From an uncultured Cohaesibacter sp. (GTDB taxonomy: Bacteria; Pseudomonadota; Alphaproteobacteria; Rhizobiales; Cohaesibacteraceae): 64,000 bases of DNA. Shown in pieces: positions 47,111-56,614 of this stretch (position 1 is its first letter; each line of letters starts with the position of its first letter). The notes beneath the pieces are model-generated. The model did no database searches. It was given only the letters and a program-made list of their open reading frames with translations, and was not told the DNA's origin. The stretch is taken from the NCBI RefSeq assembly GCF_963667045.1, contig NZ_OY762934.1, positions 2,930,501-2,994,500 of the forward strand, given 5' to 3'. The position numbers and the translations under genes are program-made.

Positions 47111-49240
47111 ATGTTCGATATTCAACGCGAAGAAATCGATTGGAGCGGGCAGAAGCTCGTTCTGGAAACCGGTCAGATTGCACGTCAGGCAGACGGTGCA
47201 GTCCTGGCTTCCCTTGGCGAAACCACTGTTCTGGCAACCGTTGTTTCCGCCAAACAGCCCAAGCCGGGTCTCGACTTCTTCCCCCTGACCGTAAACTATC
47301 AGGAAAAGACCTACGCTGCCGGCAAGATCCCGGGTGGCTATTTCAAGCGTGAAGGCCGTCCGAGCGAAAAGGAAACCCTCACCTCTCGTCTGATCGACCG
47401 CCCGATCCGTCCGCTGTTCGTAGATGGCTACAAATGCGAAACCCAGGTGATCGTTACCGTTGTCAGCCATGACATGGTCAATGATCCGGACATTCTGGCC
47501 ATGGTTGCTGCTTCTGCGGCGCTCTGCATTTCCGGCGTTCCCTTCATGGGCCCGATCGGCGGCGCTCGCGTTGGCCTGATCAACGACGAGTTCGTGCTCA
47601 ACCCGGGCATCGACCAGATGGAAGACAGCAAGCTGGATCTGGTTGTTGCCGGTACCAATGACGCTGTTCTGATGGTTGAATCCGAAGCCCAGAACCTGTC
47701 TGAAGAAACCATGCTGAACGCCGTGATGTTCGGCCACCGCGGTTTCCAGCCGGTTATCGAAGCCATTATCCGTCTGGCCGAGAAGGCTGCCAGGGAACCG
47801 CGCGCATTCTCCATGCCGGACTACTCCGAACTGGCTGCCAAGGTAGAGGAAATCGCTGGCGAAGACCTGCAGGCCGCTTTCAAGATCGCTGCCAAGACCG
47901 AGCGCTATGCCGCTGTTGACGCTGCCAAGGAAAAGGTCATGGCTGCCCTGTGCAACCCGGAAGACGAAAACGCAGCAGACGCTGTTGTTGTCGGCGACCT
48001 GTTCAAGAAGGCAGAAGCCAAGATCGTTCGCGGTCAGATCATCAAGACCGGCAGCCGCATCGACGGCCGCGATCTGAAGACCGTTCGCCCGATCGTTTCC
48101 GAGGTCGGCAAGCTGCCACGCACCCACGGTTCTGCCCTGTTCACCCGCGGTGAAACGCAGGCTCTGGTCGTTGCCACGCTGGGCACCGGCGATGACGAGC
48201 AGTTCGTCGATTCGCTGGCTGGCACCTACAAGGAAACCTTCCTGCTGCATTACAACTTCCCTCCGTTCTCGGTTGGTGAAGCTGGTCGCATCGGCTCTCC
48301 GGGCCGTCGCGAAATCGGTCATGGCAAGCTGGCATGGCGCGCCGTTCATCCGATGCTGCCTGCCCATCATGAATTCCCGTACACCCTGCGTGTTGTTTCC
48401 GACATCACCGAATCCAACGGTTCCTCTTCCATGGCGACCGTTTGCGGCACCTCTCTGGCGCTGATGGATGCGGGCGTTCCTCTGAAGGCTCCTGTTGCCG
48501 GTATCGCAATGGGCCTGATCAAGGAAGGCGACGACTTTGCTGTTCTGTCCGACATCCTTGGTGACGAAGATCACCTCGGCGACATGGACTTCAAGGTTGC
48601 CGGTACGTCTGAAGGCATCACCTCGCTGCAGATGGACATCAAGATCGACGGTATCACCGAAGAGATCATGAAGGTCGCTCTGGAGCAGGCCAAAGGTGGC
48701 CGTCTCCACATTCTGGGCGAAATGAGCAAGGCGCTTGGCGAAGCCCGTCCGGAAGTTGGCGAATTTGCACCGCGCATCGAGACCCTGAAGATCGCGGTTG
48801 ACAAGATCCGTGAAGTCATCGGGTCTGGCGGCAAGGTCATCCGCGAAATCGTCGAGAAAACCGGCGCCAAGGTCGACATCAGCGACGACGGCACCATCAA
48901 GGTTGCTTCTTCCGACGGTGCAGCCATCACCGCTGCGATCAACTGGATCAACTCCATTGCCGCCGAACCTGAAGTTGGCGCGATCTACAAGGGCAAGGTC
49001 GTCAAGACCGTTGACTTTGGTGCGTTCGTGAACTTCTTCGGTGCCCGCGATGGTCTGGTTCACATCTCCCAGCTGACCCCGCAGCGCACCAACAAGGTGA
49101 CCGACGTTGTGAAGGAAGGCGACAGCGTCTTCGTCAAGCTGCTCGGCTTTGATGACCGCGGCAAGGTTCGCCTGTCCATGAAAGTGGTTGATCAGGAAAC
49201 CGGTGAAGAAATGAAACAGGAAGAGAAGAAGGAAGACTAA
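47111..49240 (+). CDS. pnp: Polyribonucleotide nucleotidyltransferase (PNPase)
   Basis: PNPase degrades RNA phosphorolytically from the 3' end as a trimer. The 709-residue product has two RNase PH domains ([27 protein letters not shown] near the N-terminus; [24 protein letters not shown] around 350). The catalytic-region [18 protein letters not shown] and [20 protein letters not shown] lie between 455 and 500. KH ([25 protein letters not shown]) and S1 domains end it. An upstream frame extends to 47060, but the ATG at 47111 has AAAGGA eight bases before it and matches the family start. Confidence 0.97.
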   Translation: MFDIQREEIDWSGQKLVLETGQIARQADGAVLASLGETTVLATVVSAKQPKPGLDFFPLTVNYQEKTYAAGKIPGGYFKREGRPSEKETLTSRLIDRPIRPLFVDGYKCETQVIVTVVSHDMVNDPDILAMVAASAALCISGVPFMGPIGGARVGLINDEFVLNPGIDQMEDSKLDLVVAGTNDAVLMVESEAQNLSEETMLNAVMFGHRGFQPVIEAIIRLAEKAAREPRAFSMPDYSELAAKVEEIAGEDLQAAFKIAAKTERYAAVDAAKEKVMAALCNPEDENAADAVVVGDLFKKAEAKIVRGQIIKTGSRIDGRDLKTVRPIVSEVGKLPRTHGSALFTRGETQALVVATLGTGDDEQFVDSLAGTYKETFLLHYNFPPFSVGEAGRIGSPGRREIGHGKLAWRAVHPMLPAHHEFPYTLRVVSDITESNGSSSMATVCGTSLALMDAGVPLKAPVAGIAMGLIKEGDDFAVLSDILGDEDHLGDMDFKVAGTSEGITSLQMDIKIDGITEEIMKVALEQAKGGRLHILGEMSKALGEARPEVGEFAPRIETLKIAVDKIREVIGSGGKVIREIVEKTGAKVDISDDGTIKVASSDGAAITAAINWINSIAAEPEVGAIYKGKVVKTVDFGAFVNFFGARDGLVHISQLTPQRTNKVTDVVKEGDSVFVKLLGFDDRGKVRLSMKVVDQETGEEMKQEEKKED

Positions 49241-49266
49241 GGTCTTCTCTTTCCCGGCATGAATGA

Positions 49267-49301
49267 AAAAGGCGCTCCCATGATCATGGTGAGCGCCTTT
49301 T
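49267..49301. terminator. Bidirectional terminator between pnp and the GNAT gene
   Basis: GGCGCTC (49271-49277) and GAGCGCC (49291-49297) pair around the palindromic CCATGATCATGG, flanked by A-run and T-run. The neighbouring genes are convergent. Confidence 0.9.
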
Positions 49302-49332
49302 CTTTGGCTTTTCCGCCTCTTCTATGCCGATG

Positions 49333-49809
49333 CTACCCGTCTCGCGGTGCAATGCGCCGTATCTGGTAGCCGGTCTTTGAAGCTTCAAATCCGGCCTTCC
49401 GGTAGAAGGCATGGGTTTCCGACTTTTGCGATCCGGTCAGCAGCATCACCTTGTAGCAGCCCTGCTGCCAGGCATGTTCAACGGCGTGGCAGAGAATACG
49501 ATGGCCATACCCCAATCCGCGATAGTCTTGATGGGTGACGACATTCTCGATCAGGCCATAGGGCCTGCCGCCACGCGTCAGATTGGGAATGACGGCCAAG
49601 GCACATGTCGTAACCAGCGTGTGACCGACATGCCCAACAAACAGGCCGCTCCCTGCAAGTGCATGAAAGGCCGCAAGGCGCTCTTCGGCCAGCCCAGGAT
49701 CCAACGGGGTATTGTCCGGTGCCAGCTGCTCGTAGAGAGAAAAAAGGGCAGACAGGTCGTCTCGCCCTGCCTGCGCAATCGCAAATGGCCCGTCAGTTGA
49801 TTTCTTCAT
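49333..49809 (-). CDS. GNAT family N-acetyltransferase, substrate unknown
   Basis: The 158-residue protein has a GNAT fold: FAIAQAGRDDLSALFSLYEQL at the N-terminus, motif A as IENVVTHQDYRGLGYGHRILCHAVEHA around residues 87-114, and the C-terminal VMLLTGSQKSETHAFYRKAGFEASK. The RGLGYG acetyl-CoA pyrophosphate-binding loop is intact. I do not recognise a specific family, so the substrate stays open. Its start overlaps the end of the SH3-protein gene by 17 bases on the same strand, which suggests one transcript. Confidence 0.85.
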   Translation of the reverse strand: MKKSTDGPFAIAQAGRDDLSALFSLYEQLAPDNTPLDPGLAEERLAAFHALAGSGLFVGHVGHTLVTTCALAVIPNLTRGGRPYGLIENVVTHQDYRGLGYGHRILCHAVEHAWQQGCYKVMLLTGSQKSETHAFYRKAGFEASKTGYQIRRIAPRDG

Positions 49810-50323
49810 TCGGGTAGACGCCCCACAACAGGTTGGACTTCAGCCAGCCGCTGTAGTTGCGGACAGAAACCTCGCACCAGCCGTTTTCGCATTCCTTGAT
49901 ATCCACCTGGACACCGATCTGGGCCTTGGCGGTTATGCCTGCTTCTTCGGTGGGATCCTTGCGCAGGGAAACCAGCGTGCCAGCGGTCTGCCATGGGCTG
50001 ATCAGGGCGGTCCGACGGCCAGAAAGCAGCGAATGGTAGACCCAGCCCTCTTCGCCTTCGGAATCGCGGATCTGGCGCCAGTTTTCAAACTCATGCACGA
50101 TTTCGACCGGCAACCCGGCACGGCGGAAAACCCACTTCACCTTGTGATCGGTCGAGGGGCCACCGCGCACATTGACGCGATCGGATTTCAGAGACACAAA
50201 CCGGGGAACCTTGAGCCCGGATGGGCCGATGCTGGTCCCCTGTGCCTGCGCTGACAGACCGGTTCCTGCGACAAGGCCCATTACCAGCATCCATCCTGCA
50301 ATGACTATTCTCTTGCTCATCAT
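49793..50323 (-). CDS. Exported bacterial SH3-domain protein
   Basis: The 176-residue product has a clear signal peptide (MMSKRIVIAGWMLVMGLVAGTGLSAQAQG, cleavage near AQA). Two bacterial SH3-like repeats follow: FVSLKSDRVNVRGGPSTDHKVKWVFRRAGLPVEIVHEFENWRQIRDSEGEEGWVYHSLL at about 43-100, and TLVSLRKDPTEEAGITAKAQIGVQVDIKECENGWCEVSVRNYSGWLKSNLL at about 115-166. Such periplasmic proteins are widespread in Rhizobiales; a peptidoglycan-related role is possible but unproven. The GNAT gene overlaps its end. Confidence 0.85.
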   Translation of the reverse strand: MMSKRIVIAGWMLVMGLVAGTGLSAQAQGTSIGPSGLKVPRFVSLKSDRVNVRGGPSTDHKVKWVFRRAGLPVEIVHEFENWRQIRDSEGEEGWVYHSLLSGRRTALISPWQTAGTLVSLRKDPTEEAGITAKAQIGVQVDIKECENGWCEVSVRNYSGWLKSNLLWGVYPNEEIN

Positions 50324-50776
50324 GCCTCTGCACGTTGCTCTGCTATTTGGCGTCTCTTTTTGTGATAGGATGAAATTACACCATCGCGATAAAGAATCTT
50401 TTAACCCTCAATCATCTGCCCTGCCGTTTCAGCATTGGCCTTTGGAACCGTTGGGTTCGGCACGCATAAAACCATGGGATGACTGGTCATAACCGGGGCA
50501 TTCCCTATAGCATTCACATCCGTGAGCGTGCCTGAAATCCTTGCAGAATCTCGCAAATTGGCACATCACTTGAAAAGCCCGGAAAAATGTCCTTTCATCT
50601 GAAACGAGCATTCGGACTTTTCAAACCGGACGGCGTGCCAACCCCACGCTGAAACAAGACGATAGTCACCTGGATACGCTTCCCGGGAAAGGGGCTGACC
50701 GGGGAAGACGAGGGTCTTCCCGTCGGTCGCTCCTCATGGAAGCGAGGATGCTATGAGGCAGGAATAGGGCAAACCT
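50324..50776. other. Divergent intergenic region with a leader hairpin
   Basis: These 453 bases separate the SH3-protein gene from the dehydrogenase gene. No coding sequence is convincing. At 50697-50728, GGGAAGAC/GTCTTCCC forms eight perfect pairs with a four-base loop, extended by GACC/GGTC, 48 bases before the dehydrogenase start. No T-run follows, so it looks like a leader hairpin and not a terminator. Confidence 0.5.
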
Positions 50777-51766
50777 ATGGCGAGACAAAAGCCGATCGTG
50801 ATCGTGACCCGCAAGCTTCCGGCGGCTGTGGAAACGCGGATGCGCGAGCTGTTCGATACCCAGCTCAAGGAAGATGACAAGCCCATGAGCCAGGCGCAGC
50901 TAGTGGAAGCGGTCAAGCATGCGGATATTCTGGTGCCCACGGTCACCGACAGGATTGACGCCCATCTGCTTTCCCAGGCTGGGGAGCGGCTAAAGCTAAT
51001 CGCCAACTTCGGCAATGGCATCGACAATATCGACGTGCTGGCCGCCAATGCCCGCAACATCACCGTCACCAACACCCCCGGAGTGCTGACCGAGGACACC
51101 GCCGACATGGCAATGTCTCTCATCCTCGCAGTGCCGAGGCGCTTTGCCGAGGGCATGCTCTATCTCAAGGAGCACAAGGACTGGCCGGGCTGGTCACCAA
51201 CCTGGATGCTGGGCAAACGGGTCTGGGGCAAGCGGCTCGGCATTATCGGCATGGGCCGCATTGGTCAGGCCGTCGCCCGCCGCGCCAGAGCCTTCGGCAT
51301 GCAGATCCACTATCACAATCGCCGCCGTCTCCCAGAAGAGACCGAGTATGAGCTGGAAGCCACCTACTGGGAAAGTCTCGACCAGATGCTGGCGCGGATG
51401 GATGTGATCTCGATCCACTGTCCGCATACCCCTGCCACCTTCCATCTGCTCTCGGCCCGCCGCCTCAAGCTGATCAACAAGGATGCCTATATCGTCAACA
51501 CGGCGCGTGGCGAGGTGATCGACGAGACGACGCTGGCACGGATGATCGAGAATGGCGAGATTGCGGGTGCGGGTCTTGATGTGTTCGAGAACGAGCCCAA
51601 GATCAATCCCAAACTGGCCAAGTCCGACCGGGTCGTGCTGATGCCGCACATGGGCTCGGCAACCGAAGAGGGTCGCATGGATATGGGCGAGAAGGTGATC
51701 ATCAACATCAAGGCCTTCATCGATGGCCATCGGCCACCTGACAAGGTCCTGCCGTCAATGCTCTAG
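50777..51766 (+). CDS. D-2-hydroxyacid dehydrogenase (glyoxylate/hydroxypyruvate reductase-like)
   Basis: This 329-residue NAD(P)-dependent enzyme has the nucleotide-binding motif LGIIGMGRIGQAVARRARAFGM around residues 154-175. Catalytic Arg lies in NTARGEVID, Glu in LDVFENEP and His in LMPHMGSAT. Family members reduce glyoxylate, hydroxypyruvate or related 2-keto acids. Basic residues after the second strand (HNRRRLPEE) suggest NADPH preference by analogy, which is inference. It stands alone on the plus strand, convergent with the MoeB-like gene. The ribosome binding site is not strong. Confidence 0.88.
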   Translation: MARQKPIVIVTRKLPAAVETRMRELFDTQLKEDDKPMSQAQLVEAVKHADILVPTVTDRIDAHLLSQAGERLKLIANFGNGIDNIDVLAANARNITVTNTPGVLTEDTADMAMSLILAVPRRFAEGMLYLKEHKDWPGWSPTWMLGKRVWGKRLGIIGMGRIGQAVARRARAFGMQIHYHNRRRLPEETEYELEATYWESLDQMLARMDVISIHCPHTPATFHLLSARRLKLINKDAYIVNTARGEVIDETTLARMIENGEIAGAGLDVFENEPKINPKLAKSDRVVLMPHMGSATEEGRMDMGEKVIINIKAFIDGHRPPDKVLPSML

Positions 51767-51808
51767 GCCGTCCGTTCCGGAACCGGTCTGATCCTTTTGA
51801 CGGAAGAG

Positions 51809-52558
51809 CTAGGCTTTCTTCCGGCGATAACGGATGGTCTCGAAACGGGCCGATCGGGCGTCATAGAGCACGAGACGCCCGACGAGCCCCTGGCCCAGTC
51901 CGACAATCTCCTTGATCACCTCAAGGGCCATCATGGAGCCCATGACGCCGGTGAGCGCCCCAAGGACCCCGGCCTCGGCACAAGCGGGGATGGTGCCCTC
52001 CGCCGGTCGGTTTGGAAACAGATCGCGATAGCGCGGATTGGGCCTGCCCTTGTCGTCCTGTTCATAGGGCTTGAGGGTCGTGAGGGACCCGTCATACATG
52101 CCCACCGCACCGGTGATCAGCGGCTTGCAGGCTGCCTCGCAGAGATCGGCCATCAGATAGCGGGTGGAAAAATTGTCGGTCCCGTCAACCACGATATCAA
52201 AGCGCGCCACCAGATCCGCGCCGTTGGCCTCATCAAGGCGCAGGGCGTGCGGCTCAACAGTGACATGCGGATTGATCCGCTTAAGGCTGGCTGCCGCGCT
52301 CTCCACCTTGCGTGTCCCGACGGCTTCGCTATCGTGGATGATCTGACGCTGTAGATTGGACAGGGACACCTTATCGTCATCGACGATCCCCAGTGTTCCC
52401 ACACCGGCTGCGGCCAGATAGGCCAGCAGGGGTGAGCCCAAGCCGCCAGCGCCAATCACCAGCACTCTTGCCGCCTTCAGCTTCTGCTGCCCCGGTCCGC
52501 CCACGCCCCTGAGCAGAATGTGGCGAGCATAGCGCTGCAGTTCCTCGTTACTCAACAT
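51809..52558 (-). CDS. HesA/MoeB/ThiF family adenylyltransferase (MoeB-like)
   Basis: The 249-residue E1-like protein begins MLSNEELQRYARHILLRGVGGPGQQKLKAARVLVIGAGGLGSP, with the ATP-binding GxGGLGxP loop near residue 37. It continues with VDDDKVSLSNLQRQIIH and VVDGTDNFSTRYLMAD. Such enzymes adenylate the C-terminal glycine of a sulfur carrier (MoaD or ThiS). The candidate catalytic cysteine is in PACAEAGVLG. The CxxC pairs that bind zinc in E. coli MoeB are missing; the segment reads NPRYRDLFP. The ATG at 52558 fits the family start better than the longer frame. No sulfur carrier gene is adjacent. The DUF2259 gene lies 22 bases upstream on the same strand. Confidence 0.88.
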   Translation of the reverse strand: MLSNEELQRYARHILLRGVGGPGQQKLKAARVLVIGAGGLGSPLLAYLAAAGVGTLGIVDDDKVSLSNLQRQIIHDSEAVGTRKVESAAASLKRINPHVTVEPHALRLDEANGADLVARFDIVVDGTDNFSTRYLMADLCEAACKPLITGAVGMYDGSLTTLKPYEQDDKGRPNPRYRDLFPNRPAEGTIPACAEAGVLGALTGVMGSMMALEVIKEIVGLGQGLVGRLVLYDARSARFETIRYRRKKA

Positions 52559-52580
52559 GGTGATTTTTCCTGCTAACCGG

Positions 52581-53336
52581 TCAAAAAGTGAAAGGCACCG
52601 CGATATAGCGCAAATTCTGCCCGTCGTCACTCTGGCTGAATACACCGATCAGCGCAACCGCATGCGTCTCGGCAACAACGCGTGTTGGTGCAAAGACGGC
52701 GGAGATATGATAGTCGAGCGGGCAGCCACGTGACTGCGGTGCGCTTTCCTCATCGTGCAGACTGCGGGTCTCACCGGTGGGCGTGGTCAGCGTCAGGGAA
52801 AAACCGGTGACCATGCCATTATTCGTTTCGCACCCGGAAAGATCCTTGACATTCTTTGTCTCAAGTCGAAGCTCATAGGGCGTTGGCGCGGTCGTCAGCA
52901 GTGGCTGGGCAGTCTGTTGAAAGCGCACCACGGTCTTGTCGCCCATTTCGCTGATGGGCGAGGCCGCCATCAGGACACCGGAGTTGGAAATCTGGTATTG
53001 CTGCATGATCGGGGTTGCCTCCTGAAAGGCCTTGACCCGCGCCAACAGTGGCGTTTCGCCCTCTTCTTCCAGCCGTACCCGGATCGGCGTGTCCGGCACC
53101 CATTTGTCCGTTGCCAGATCGACAATATAGATATTCGAATAGGGATAATGGGGGCCGCCCTCGACACCAAACTCCTCAAAGGCAAAATAGCGTCCGCGCT
53201 CGTCATCCGAGAAGCCATGAGAGCGAAATTCGGCGGCGTCTCCGGCCCGCGCTACACCTGTCATGGAGAGCGCACCCACAATGGCTCCGATAGCAAGAAC
53301 GCCTGTCGCAATGAGGACGTTTGAAAGTCTGGTCAT
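52581..53336 (-). CDS. Predicted exported protein, DUF2259-like
   Basis: The 251-residue product has an N-terminal hydrophobic signal (VLIATGVLAIGAIVGALSMTGVARAG). The mature part starts with FRSHGFSDDERGRYFAFEEFGVEGGPHYPYSNIYIVDLATDKWV, which resembles the DUF2259 family of predicted secreted proteins. Two cysteines (SGCETNNG and SRGCPLDY) could form a disulfide. The function is unknown to me. It precedes the MoeB-like gene by 22 bases and is probably cotranscribed with it, though a periplasmic protein and a cytosolic E1-like enzyme have no obvious joint task. Confidence 0.75.
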   Translation of the reverse strand: MTRLSNVLIATGVLAIGAIVGALSMTGVARAGDAAEFRSHGFSDDERGRYFAFEEFGVEGGPHYPYSNIYIVDLATDKWVPDTPIRVRLEEEGETPLLARVKAFQEATPIMQQYQISNSGVLMAASPISEMGDKTVVRFQQTAQPLLTTAPTPYELRLETKNVKDLSGCETNNGMVTGFSLTLTTPTGETRSLHDEESAPQSRGCPLDYHISAVFAPTRVVAETHAVALIGVFSQSDDGQNLRYIAVPFTF

Positions 53337-53521
53337 TCACCTCACCATTCAGTTTGATTCAGTCTCTGAAGCATGTCACCACGCACGCCGCGCCTTTCGG
53401 CTGAGGACCCGCTGAGACCTTGGCCCCCGATCAACAGGGTAAAGCGGCATGAGCCCTTCAGCTTGGAAATGACCTTCCAAGGCTGCCAAAGTGATTCACT
53501 CAACGCACGCAAACCATAGCA

Positions 53522-53569
53522 CAGAAAGAAAGAGACCGCGGCGAGGAAATCTCTCCCGGCCACGGTCTC
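53522..53569 (-). terminator. Rho-independent terminator after cysK
   Basis: On the minus strand GAGACCG and CGGTCTC close a stem with GGC/GCC inside and are followed by TTTCTTTC. It lies 46 bases beyond the cysK stop. Confidence 0.75.
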
Positions 53570-53614
53570 ACAAGGTCTTAAATTGTTTTGGAGCTGAAAC
53601 AGCCCCTACTTTAC

Positions 53615-54589
53615 TTAGGCACCAATGCCATCAAACAAGGCAGTGGACAGATAGCGCTCGGCAAAGCTCGGAATGATGATGACGATATTCTTGCCCGCAA
53701 ACTCGTCCCGTTTGCCGATCTCGATGGCAGCAGCGAGGGCCGCACCGGAAGAAATGCCAACCGGCACACCTTCGGTCCGCGCCAGATCACGCGAGAAGGC
53801 AAAGGCGTCTTCGTTGGAGACGGTTACCACTTCGTCGATCAGGCTGGTATCGAGCACATCCGGCACAAAGCCTGCGCCGATGCCCTGAATCTTGTGCGGG
53901 CCGGGCTTGCCGCCAGAAAGAACCGGGCTATCGGTCGGCTCGACCGCAATCACCTTGACCTCAGGCTTGCGAGCCTTCAGTTCGGAACCGACACCGGTGA
54001 TGGTGCCGCCGGTGCCAACGCCGGAGACCAGGGCGTCCACTTCGCCGTTGGTGTCATTCCAGATCTCGACCGCAGTGGTGTTGCGGTGAATTTCCGGGTT
54101 GGCCGGGTTCTGGAACTGCTGCGGGATGACGGAATGTTCGATCTCGCCCAGCAGCTCTTCAGCGCGGGCAATGGCGCCTTTCATGCCCTTCGGCCCTTCG
54201 GTGAGCACAAGCTCTGCTCCGAGGTAGGCAAACATCTTGCGACGCTCGACGGACATGGTTTCAGGCATGACGAGGATCAGGCGATAGCCCTTGGCCGCAG
54301 CAGTGAAGGCCAGCGCGATGCCGGTGTTGCCGGAGGTCGGTTCGATCAAGGTGGTCTTGCCCGGAGCGATCTTGCCCTCGGCTTCCATCGCCTCGATCAT
54401 GTTGACGCCGATGCGATCCTTGACGCTAGAGAGCGGGTTGAAGAATTCGAGCTTGCCGAGCAGGTTGGCCTTGACGCCATATTTGGCAGCGATCTTGTCA
54501 AAGCGAACAAGCGGGGTGTCGCCGATGGTATCGATGATGGAATCATAGATTCTGCCACGGCCTTCGGTTTTCTTTGGGGTATGAGCCAT
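53615..54589 (-). CDS. cysK: Cysteine synthase A (O-acetylserine sulfhydrylase)
   Basis: This PLP enzyme makes cysteine from O-acetylserine and sulfide. The 324-residue product has the PLP lysine Lys57 in [11 protein letters not shown], the substrate loop [12 protein letters not shown], the phosphate-binding [12 protein letters not shown] and [12 protein letters not shown]. The frame is open to 54823, but homology starts at [18 protein letters not shown]. The ATG at 54589 has GAGGA about seven bases upstream. It follows dut on the same strand after 272 bases, which include a perfect inverted repeat, so it probably has its own regulated promoter. Confidence 0.95.
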   Translation of the reverse strand: MAHTPKKTEGRGRIYDSIIDTIGDTPLVRFDKIAAKYGVKANLLGKLEFFNPLSSVKDRIGVNMIEAMEAEGKIAPGKTTLIEPTSGNTGIALAFTAAAKGYRLILVMPETMSVERRKMFAYLGAELVLTEGPKGMKGAIARAEELLGEIEHSVIPQQFQNPANPEIHRNTTAVEIWNDTNGEVDALVSGVGTGGTITGVGSELKARKPEVKVIAVEPTDSPVLSGGKPGPHKIQGIGAGFVPDVLDTSLIDEVVTVSNEDAFAFSRDLARTEGVPVGISSGAALAAAIEIGKRDEFAGKNIVIIIPSFAERYLSTALFDGIGA

Positions 54590-54672
54590 TGTGGGATCCT
54601 CGCAATTGGAAACATCGCGCATCCTGTCTAGCCGGATTTGATGAGCTTCGGCGACCGGGCGGATATTCATCT

Positions 54673-54701
54673 CTACATTAAATCTCTTGCATGTAATGTA
54701 G
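54673..54701. promoter_or_regulatory. Perfect inverted repeat upstream of cysK, candidate operator
   Basis: CTACATTA (54673-54680) and TAATGTAG (54694-54701) are perfect complements separated by 13 bases, 84-112 bases upstream of the cysK start. The A/T-rich dyad looks like a repressor site; which regulator would bind is unknown. It could also fold in the mRNA leader. The rest of the 54590-54861 gap shows no gene. Confidence 0.5.
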
Positions 54702-54861
54702 GTAATTTGGCGAGAGACTACGAGAAATCCTGTACCAACTTGTGGTGGCGAATAGAAAAATCCGCCTATATTCAATGAGAAAATCAGAAATTCAGACCCC
54801 TCTTCAAAAGAGAGGCCTTTCATGCCAGAAAATTATTCTACTGAGCCATTCTTTTCCGCAG

Positions 54862-55329
54862 TCATTTCTTCTTGTGGCCGGTTGAGCCGAAGCCACCCTT
54901 GCCGCGCTCTGTTTCATCAAGGCTGTCCACCTCAACGACCTTCATGTGCAGCACCGAGGCGATCACCATCTGGGCGATGCGCATGCCGCGCTCGACGATG
55001 AAATCCTCCTCGCCGTGGTTGATCATCAGGACCTTGACCTCGCCGCGATAATCGGAGTCGATGGTGCCGGGGGTATTGAGCAAGGTCACGCCGAACTTCA
55101 GCGCCAGACCGGAGCGCGGGCGGATCTGGGCTTCAAAGCCGCGTTCCATGGCCATGCAGAATCCGGTCGGCACCAGCGCCCGTCCGCCGTTGGCCTTGAG
55201 CACCACCGGCTCGTCGGCCGGATTGGCCGCCTGAAGGTCGAGCCCGGCGGCCTCCTTGCTCTGATAGCGGGGCAATTCCAACCCCTCGAAATGCGCAAGC
55301 GGCATGATGCTAAGACGTGGTTTGGCCAT
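54862..55329 (-). CDS. dut: dUTP diphosphatase
   Basis: dUTPase hydrolyses dUTP, keeping uracil out of DNA and supplying dUMP. The 155-residue trimeric-type enzyme shows all five motifs: AAGLDLQAA (I), RPRSGLALK (II), [16 protein letters not shown] (III), [11 protein letters not shown] (IV) and [10 protein letters not shown] (V). It follows coaBC on the same strand after 56 bases, a pairing conserved across many proteobacteria. Confidence 0.96.
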   Translation of the reverse strand: MAKPRLSIMPLAHFEGLELPRYQSKEAAGLDLQAANPADEPVVLKANGGRALVPTGFCMAMERGFEAQIRPRSGLALKFGVTLLNTPGTIDSDYRGEVKVLMINHGEEDFIVERGMRIAQMVIASVLHMKVVEVDSLDETERGKGGFGSTGHKKK

Positions 55330-55385
55330 GTGTTGTTTCCCCGTGAGACTTGGAACCGAAAGAAAGGCATTCCCCCCTTCGGCTG

Positions 55386-56603
55386 TCAGATTTCGATGAT
55401 CTCGTCCAGCGCTTCGCCTATGCGGGCAATGAGGCGGGTGGCAACCTCGCTCTTGCTCATGTCCTGCCAGGCCTCGATGCTGTCGGCGCGGATGATCTTG
55501 ATCATGTTGTGATCGCCGCCCATGATACCGGTCTGAGGTGACACATCGTTGGCAATGATCCAGTCAACGCCCTTTTTCGCCAGCTTTCTGGTGGCATTCT
55601 CCTCCAGATTCTGGGTTTCGGCTGCAAAGCCCACCACCAGCTTCGGGCGCTTGTCCGGATGGGTGCCGACAAAGCGGGCGATGTCGGGGTTTTCCTCGAA
55701 CTGCAGTGCCGGGAGACTGCCATCAGCCTGCTTCTTGATTTTCTCGGCGCCCTCATTGGCCACGTGCCAGTCGGCCACCGCAGCGGCCATGATGGCCACA
55801 TCGGCGGGAAGGTGGGCTTCGACGGCCGCATGCATCTGCCGGGCGGTTTCGACCCGTATGACCTCGACACCCTTTGGCGGATCAATCGCAACGGGACCGG
55901 ACACGACCGTGACCCGCGCCCCGGCAGCGCGCGCCGCGGCGGCAAGGGCATAACCCTGTTTGCCCGATGAGCGGTTGGCGATGTAGCGCACCGGATCGAT
56001 GGGCTCGTGGGTTGGACCGGCCGTGATCAGCACGTGCTTTCCGGAGAGCGGCTTGGGGCTGTCATCAAGCAGCGTCCTGATTTCGGAGACGATCTCCTCG
56101 GGTTCGCTGAGACGGCCCGGACCTTCCTCGTTGCAGGCCATCATGCCGACAGCAGGCCCGACAAAGTGCAAGCCGTCCTGATGCAGGGTGGCGAGATTGC
56201 GCTGGGTTGCCGGGTGGTACCACATGCGCACATTCATCGCAGGCGCAACCAGCACAGGCTTGTCGGTTGCCAGCAGCATGGTGCTGGGCAGGTCATCGGC
56301 AATACCGTTGGCCATCTTGGCGATCAGATTGGCGGTGGCCGGTGCGACGACCACCAGATCGGCGGCACGGGACAGCTCGATATGGCCGATCTCGCTTTCC
56401 CGCGTCAGGTCAAACAGCTCGGTGAGCACCGGCTTGCCGGTCAGTGTCGCGATGGTCAGCGGGGCAACGAATTCCGTCGCCGCTCTGGTCATGATGACCT
56501 GAACCCCGGCGCCCTCCTTGAGCAGCAGGCGGATGATGTCGAGCGCCTTGAAGGCGGCAATGCCGCCGGAAATGACGAGCAGGATGCGCTTGTTGGCCAG
56601 CAT
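55386..56603 (-). CDS. coaBC: Bifunctional phosphopantothenoylcysteine decarboxylase/synthetase CoaBC
   Basis: CoaBC makes 4'-phosphopantothenoylcysteine and decarboxylates it, two steps of coenzyme A synthesis. The 405-residue product has the flavoprotein CoaC domain: [14 protein letters not shown], the His region [29 protein letters not shown], and [10 protein letters not shown] around residue 160. The CoaB domain follows ([29 protein letters not shown], then [19 protein letters not shown]). The ATG at 56603 has AGGAG nine bases upstream. ubiB ends 11 bases upstream on the same strand. Confidence 0.96.
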   Translation of the reverse strand: MLANKRILLVISGGIAAFKALDIIRLLLKEGAGVQVIMTRAATEFVAPLTIATLTGKPVLTELFDLTRESEIGHIELSRAADLVVVAPATANLIAKMANGIADDLPSTMLLATDKPVLVAPAMNVRMWYHPATQRNLATLHQDGLHFVGPAVGMMACNEEGPGRLSEPEEIVSEIRTLLDDSPKPLSGKHVLITAGPTHEPIDPVRYIANRSSGKQGYALAAAARAAGARVTVVSGPVAIDPPKGVEVIRVETARQMHAAVEAHLPADVAIMAAAVADWHVANEGAEKIKKQADGSLPALQFEENPDIARFVGTHPDKRPKLVVGFAAETQNLEENATRKLAKKGVDWIIANDVSPQTGIMGGDHNMIKIIRADSIEAWQDMSKSEVATRLIARIGEALDEIIEI

Positions 56604-56614
56604 GAGACGAACTC

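Noticed and set aside
46973..49063. 696-codon open frame opposite pnp
   Set aside because: It is the antisense shadow of pnp in high-GC codon usage; the protein has low-complexity composition and no recognisable motif.
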